From positions 25,710-89,709 of the forward strand of contig DATGLM010000025.1 of the NCBI GenBank assembly GCA_035294125.1: a stretch of DNA of 64,000 bases, given 5' to 3'. Both the position numbers and the translations under genes were made by a program. The notes beneath the pieces were generated by a model. It made no database searches, was not told the origin of the DNA, and worked only from the letters and a program-made list of their open reading frames with translations. Shown here piece after piece: positions 61,806 to 64,000 of this stretch (position 1 is the first letter of the stretch; every line of letters starts with the position of its first letter). The stretch comes from CADDYT01 sp035294125. Its GTDB lineage: Bacteria; Chloroflexota; Ktedonobacteria; Ktedonobacterales; Ktedonobacteraceae.

Positions 61806-62243
61806 ATGGCTGCACTGTTAGAGAACCGCATCTTGATCGCGGCATTCCTCGCCTGGGCCGTCGCGCAGGTGAGCAAAACCCTGTATGAACTGATACGCTC
61901 TCGTCAGCTCAGCCTGAGTAAGCTCGTCTCGTCCGGCGGCATGCCCAGTTCGCATTCAGCTTTTGTGACCGGGCTGGCGACAGCCACGGGCCGCGTCGCC
62001 GGTCTGGGTTCTGCCTCCTTCGCTATCTCCGTCGTCCTGGCAAGCATCGTCATGTACGACGCCGCTGGCGTGCGCCGCGCTGTAAGCATCCAGGCGCGAA
62101 TTATCAACCAGATGATCGATGAAGCCTGGAAGGGCCATCCCATCGGCGAGAAGCGCCTGCGCGAACTCATCGGCCACACTCCCATCCAGGTCCTCGTTGG
62201 CGGCCTGCTCGGCATCGCCGTCGGGCTGCTTATTACGCTCTGA
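61806..62243 (+). CDS. Divergent PAP2-family membrane phosphatase-like protein (DUF212/YuiD)
   Basis: 145 residues with three to four transmembrane helices. The signature SSGGMPSSHSAFVTGLATATG and VMYDAAGVRRAVSIQARIINQM match the divergent PAP2 family, possibly a lipid phosphatase. It lies 48 bp after xseB and may share the transcript. Confidence 0.85.
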   Translation: MAALLENRILIAAFLAWAVAQVSKTLYELIRSRQLSLSKLVSSGGMPSSHSAFVTGLATATGRVAGLGSASFAISVVLASIVMYDAAGVRRAVSIQARIINQMIDEAWKGHPIGEKRLRELIGHTPIQVLVGGLLGIAVGLLITL

Positions 62244-62307
62244 ATACCCTCTGATCGCCATAACTTTATTTTCTTCACCATCAAAAGAAAATTTCTGGTC
62301 GCTAATC

Positions 62308-62336
62308 TTGACTTACTAGATCAACTTGGTTATCAT
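62308..62336 (+). promoter_or_regulatory. Promoter of the T-box transcript, TTGACT-N17-TATCAT
   Basis: Boxes at 62308-62313 and 62331-62336; RNA start near 62343, so the transcript begins about 60 nt before the T-box core. Confidence 0.65.
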
Positions 62337-62402
62337 TGGTAATGAGCAATGGTGATATCGAAAAGAAAACAGAAAGCAACGGTGCGTTTTTGAAAAGACG
62401 GT

Positions 62403-62663
62403 GAAGAGGACGAGTAAACGTTGGAGGTGACTACAGAGAGCTGGCGGAGCTGGGAGGCCAGCGTCACCGGGCGTTGAAGCTGCACCTCGGAGTTGCAGGT
62501 CGAATGATCTCGTTGATCTGTAGGCTGTGCCGGAAGGCCCCGTTACAGGCTAAAGTGTATCGAACACTTGTAGAGGTCGGTATTGTGAGATACCGATAAA
62601 TCAGGGTGGAATCGCGAAGATGCCATAGTTCCTCGTCCCTGTATGGGATGAGGAATTTTTTTT
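62403..62663 (+). promoter_or_regulatory. T-box riboswitch, cysteine-specific
   Basis: Stem I: GAGG (62424-62427) pairs with CCTC (62485-62488), with AGAGAG at 62435-62440. The specifier codon before the A and CCTC strand is TGC (62481-62483), a Cys codon. The T-box AGGGTGGAATCGCG is at 62603-62616, with bulge TGGA (62607-62610); its last A pairs with discriminator U, as in tRNA-Cys. The terminator 62629-62639/62645-62655 has an 11-bp stem and a run of eight T. Uncharged tRNA-Cys would favour read-through into the sulfite reductase gene. Confidence 0.93.
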
Positions 62664-62693
62664 GGCGCGACGCGGGAAAGGAAAGCATTGCCA

Positions 62694-64000
62694 ATGTCCG
62701 GCGAAGAAAAGAAGGCTTTGATTGATCTGGGACCCGGTGGAGGAAGTAAGGTAGAGCGCATCAAGCTGGAAAGCGACCACCTGCGCGGGGAGATCGCTGA
62801 AGAGTTGCAGCAGGATAGCTCACGCTTCACGGAAGACCAGGTACAACTGATCAAGTTTCATGGTATTTACCAGCAGGAGAACCGGGACGTGCGCCAGGCG
62901 CGCAAAGCCGCGCGCGAAGAGAAGGCGTACCAGTTTATGGTGCGTTCGCGCATTCCGGGCGGCGTACTGACCGCCGAACAGTATCTTGTGGAAGACGCCC
63001 TGGCGCAACGCTACGGCAATGGCACATTGCGGGTGACGACGCGGCAGGGTATTCAGTTGCACGGGGTACTTAAGGGCGATCTGCACGCGACGATCCACGA
63101 GATCAACGAGGCGCTGCTCTCCACGCTGGCTGCCTGTGGAGATGTCAACCGCAACGTCATGGCCTGTCCGGCTCCGGCTGCCAGTCGCGCGCACGCGCAG
63201 GTGCAGGAGGTCGCGCACCGCATTGCCATGCATCTCGCCCCGCGCAGTCAGGCTTATCACGAAATCTGGGTCGATGGCGAGCAGGTGAAAACGATCAGCA
63301 CACCCGAACCGGAGGCAGAGGTGGAACCCATCTATGGGCCGACCTACCTGCCGCGCAAATTTAAGATAGGCGTCGCCTTTCCAGATGACAACTGTATTGA
63401 TGTCTACACCCAGGATATCGGCCTCGTTGCCGCTTTAGAAGTTGAGCGGCTGAAGGGCTTCACCGTGCTGGTCGGCGGCGGCATGGGCATGACGCACGGC
63501 AAAGCTGAAACCTACCCGCGCCTGGCTACCCCGCTCTGCTTTGCAGACGTTGACGAGGTGGTGGAGATCGTGGAAACCATTGTCACCATTCAGCGCGACT
63601 ACGGTGATCGCGCGAACCGCAAACATGCCCGCATGAAATATGTGGTCGAAGAGCGCGGCATCGACTGGTTCCGGCACGAACTGGAGCAGCGGCTGGGGCG
63701 CCATGTACAGAACCCGCTGCCCCTTAGCTGGCAGGAGGCCGAAGATCATCTCGGCTGGCACAGGCAGTACGATGGTCGCTGGTATCTCGGCCTGCACATC
63801 GAGAATGGGCGTGTCAAAGACGGGGCGACGCTGCAACTGCGCAGCGGCCTGCGTCACGCCATCGAACAATTTGGCCTCGGTGTGCGCCTCACGCCGCAGC
63901 AAAACATCCTTCTGACCGATATTCCCACCGAACTGAAGGAGCCTCTAACGGCTCTGCTCGCCAGCTACAGTATTTCCACGAACCCGGATGAAGTCGGCAC
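62694..64000 (+). CDS. Sulfite (or nitrite) reductase, siroheme-[4Fe-4S] type, 3' part outside window
   Basis: Open to the window end with no stop, 435 codons visible. N-terminal motif SRFTEDQVQLIKFHGIYQQENRDVRQ, ferredoxin-like repeat VRSRIPGGVLTAEQYL, RVTTRQGIQLHGVLKGDL, CGDVNRNVMACPAP, RKFKIGVAFPDDNCIDVYTQDIG and LVGGGMGMTHG. This pattern is characteristic of sulfite reductase (CysI/Sir). The four cluster Cys lie beyond the end. The Cys T-box upstream supports a sulfur-assimilation role. ATG at 62694; ribosome-binding site AAAGGA about 11 bp away. Confidence 0.9.
   Translation, partial: MSGEEKKALIDLGPGGGSKVERIKLESDHLRGEIAEELQQDSSRFTEDQVQLIKFHGIYQQENRDVRQARKAAREEKAYQFMVRSRIPGGVLTAEQYLVEDALAQRYGNGTLRVTTRQGIQLHGVLKGDLHATIHEINEALLSTLAACGDVNRNVMACPAPAASRAHAQVQEVAHRIAMHLAPRSQAYHEIWVDGEQVKTISTPEPEAEVEPIYGPTYLPRKFKIGVAFPDDNCIDVYTQDIGLVAALEVERLKGFTVLVGGGMGMTHGKAETYPRLATPLCFADVDEVVEIVETIVTIQRDYGDRANRKHARMKYVVEERGIDWFRHELEQRLGRHVQNPLPLSWQEAEDHLGWHRQYDGRWYLGLHIENGRVKDGATLQLRSGLRHAIEQFGLGVRLTPQQNILLTDIPTELKEPLTALLASYSISTNPDEVG

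Overview
The window looks like a stretch of chromosome from a GC-rich, non-pathogenic environmental bacterium. The best guess is Chloroflexota, class Ktedonobacteria. This rests on protein character (Ala/Arg-rich, many GTG/TTG starts with strong Shine-Dalgarno sequences), a decayed RHS/YD-repeat fragment, an isolated chemoreceptor, a T-box leader, and family assignments such as DUF2851, glutaconate-CoA-transferase-like pairs and PIG-V-like mannosyltransferases. No database search was possible, so taxonomy is inference. No phage, plasmid or CRISPR module is present.

Layout. 0-9.7 kb: peptide-binding lipoprotein, glutamate dehydrogenase, then on the minus strand recJ-hemW, a parvulin-type foldase and the rpsF-ssb-rpsR operon with a probable S6:S18 autoregulatory leader. 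10-14.2 kb: a polytopic glycosyltransferase-like protein, rpmI-rplT (infC is not next to them), a SpoU rRNA methyltransferase and a rubredoxin-like mini-protein. 14.5-25.5 kb: a large chemoreceptor, biotin carboxylase, a branched-chain-amino-acid-type binding lipoprotein, a small membrane protein, a PHP phosphoesterase, RNase Y and a PIG-V-like mannosyltransferase. 25.7-36.3 kb: Nudix hydrolase, an enoyl-CoA hydratase/thiolase pair, a SAM methyltransferase, an N-terminally truncated DNA cytosine-5 methyltransferase, a lipoprotein plus two-subunit CoA-transferase operon, an MFS transporter and XdhC. 36.4-43.8 kb: a PAS-PAS-GGDEF-EAL protein, a coiled-coil/DUF2851/RluB operon, a small unknown protein and an SDR. 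44-52.9 kb: the classical translation/envelope/isoprenoid cluster rpsB, tsf-pyrH-frr-uppS-cdsA-dxr-rseP-ispG. 52.9-53.4 kb: RHS remnant and tRNA-Val(GAC). 53.8-64 kb: a secreted CHAP protein, aroB, an M24 peptidase, efp, an AccB-like protein, xseA-xseB, a PAP2-like protein, and a cysteine-type T-box in front of sulfite reductase, which runs off the end.

Most striking observations: (1) the AccB homologue beside efp and xseA keeps the BCCP fold and thumb but has Asn at the biotinyl-lysine position, like the plant BADC regulators of acetyl-CoA carboxylase; (2) a T-box whose specifier (UGC) and bulge (UGGA) both fit tRNA-Cys sits before sulfite reductase; (3) a family of paired REP-like palindromes lies at gene ends, one copy inside the rpsB terminator; (4) many genes end in very long, near-perfect hairpins, mostly without a U-tract; (5) EF-P carries Arg at the loop tip with Ile replacing the usual Pro; (6) a C5 DNA methyltransferase lacks its SAM-binding motif I.
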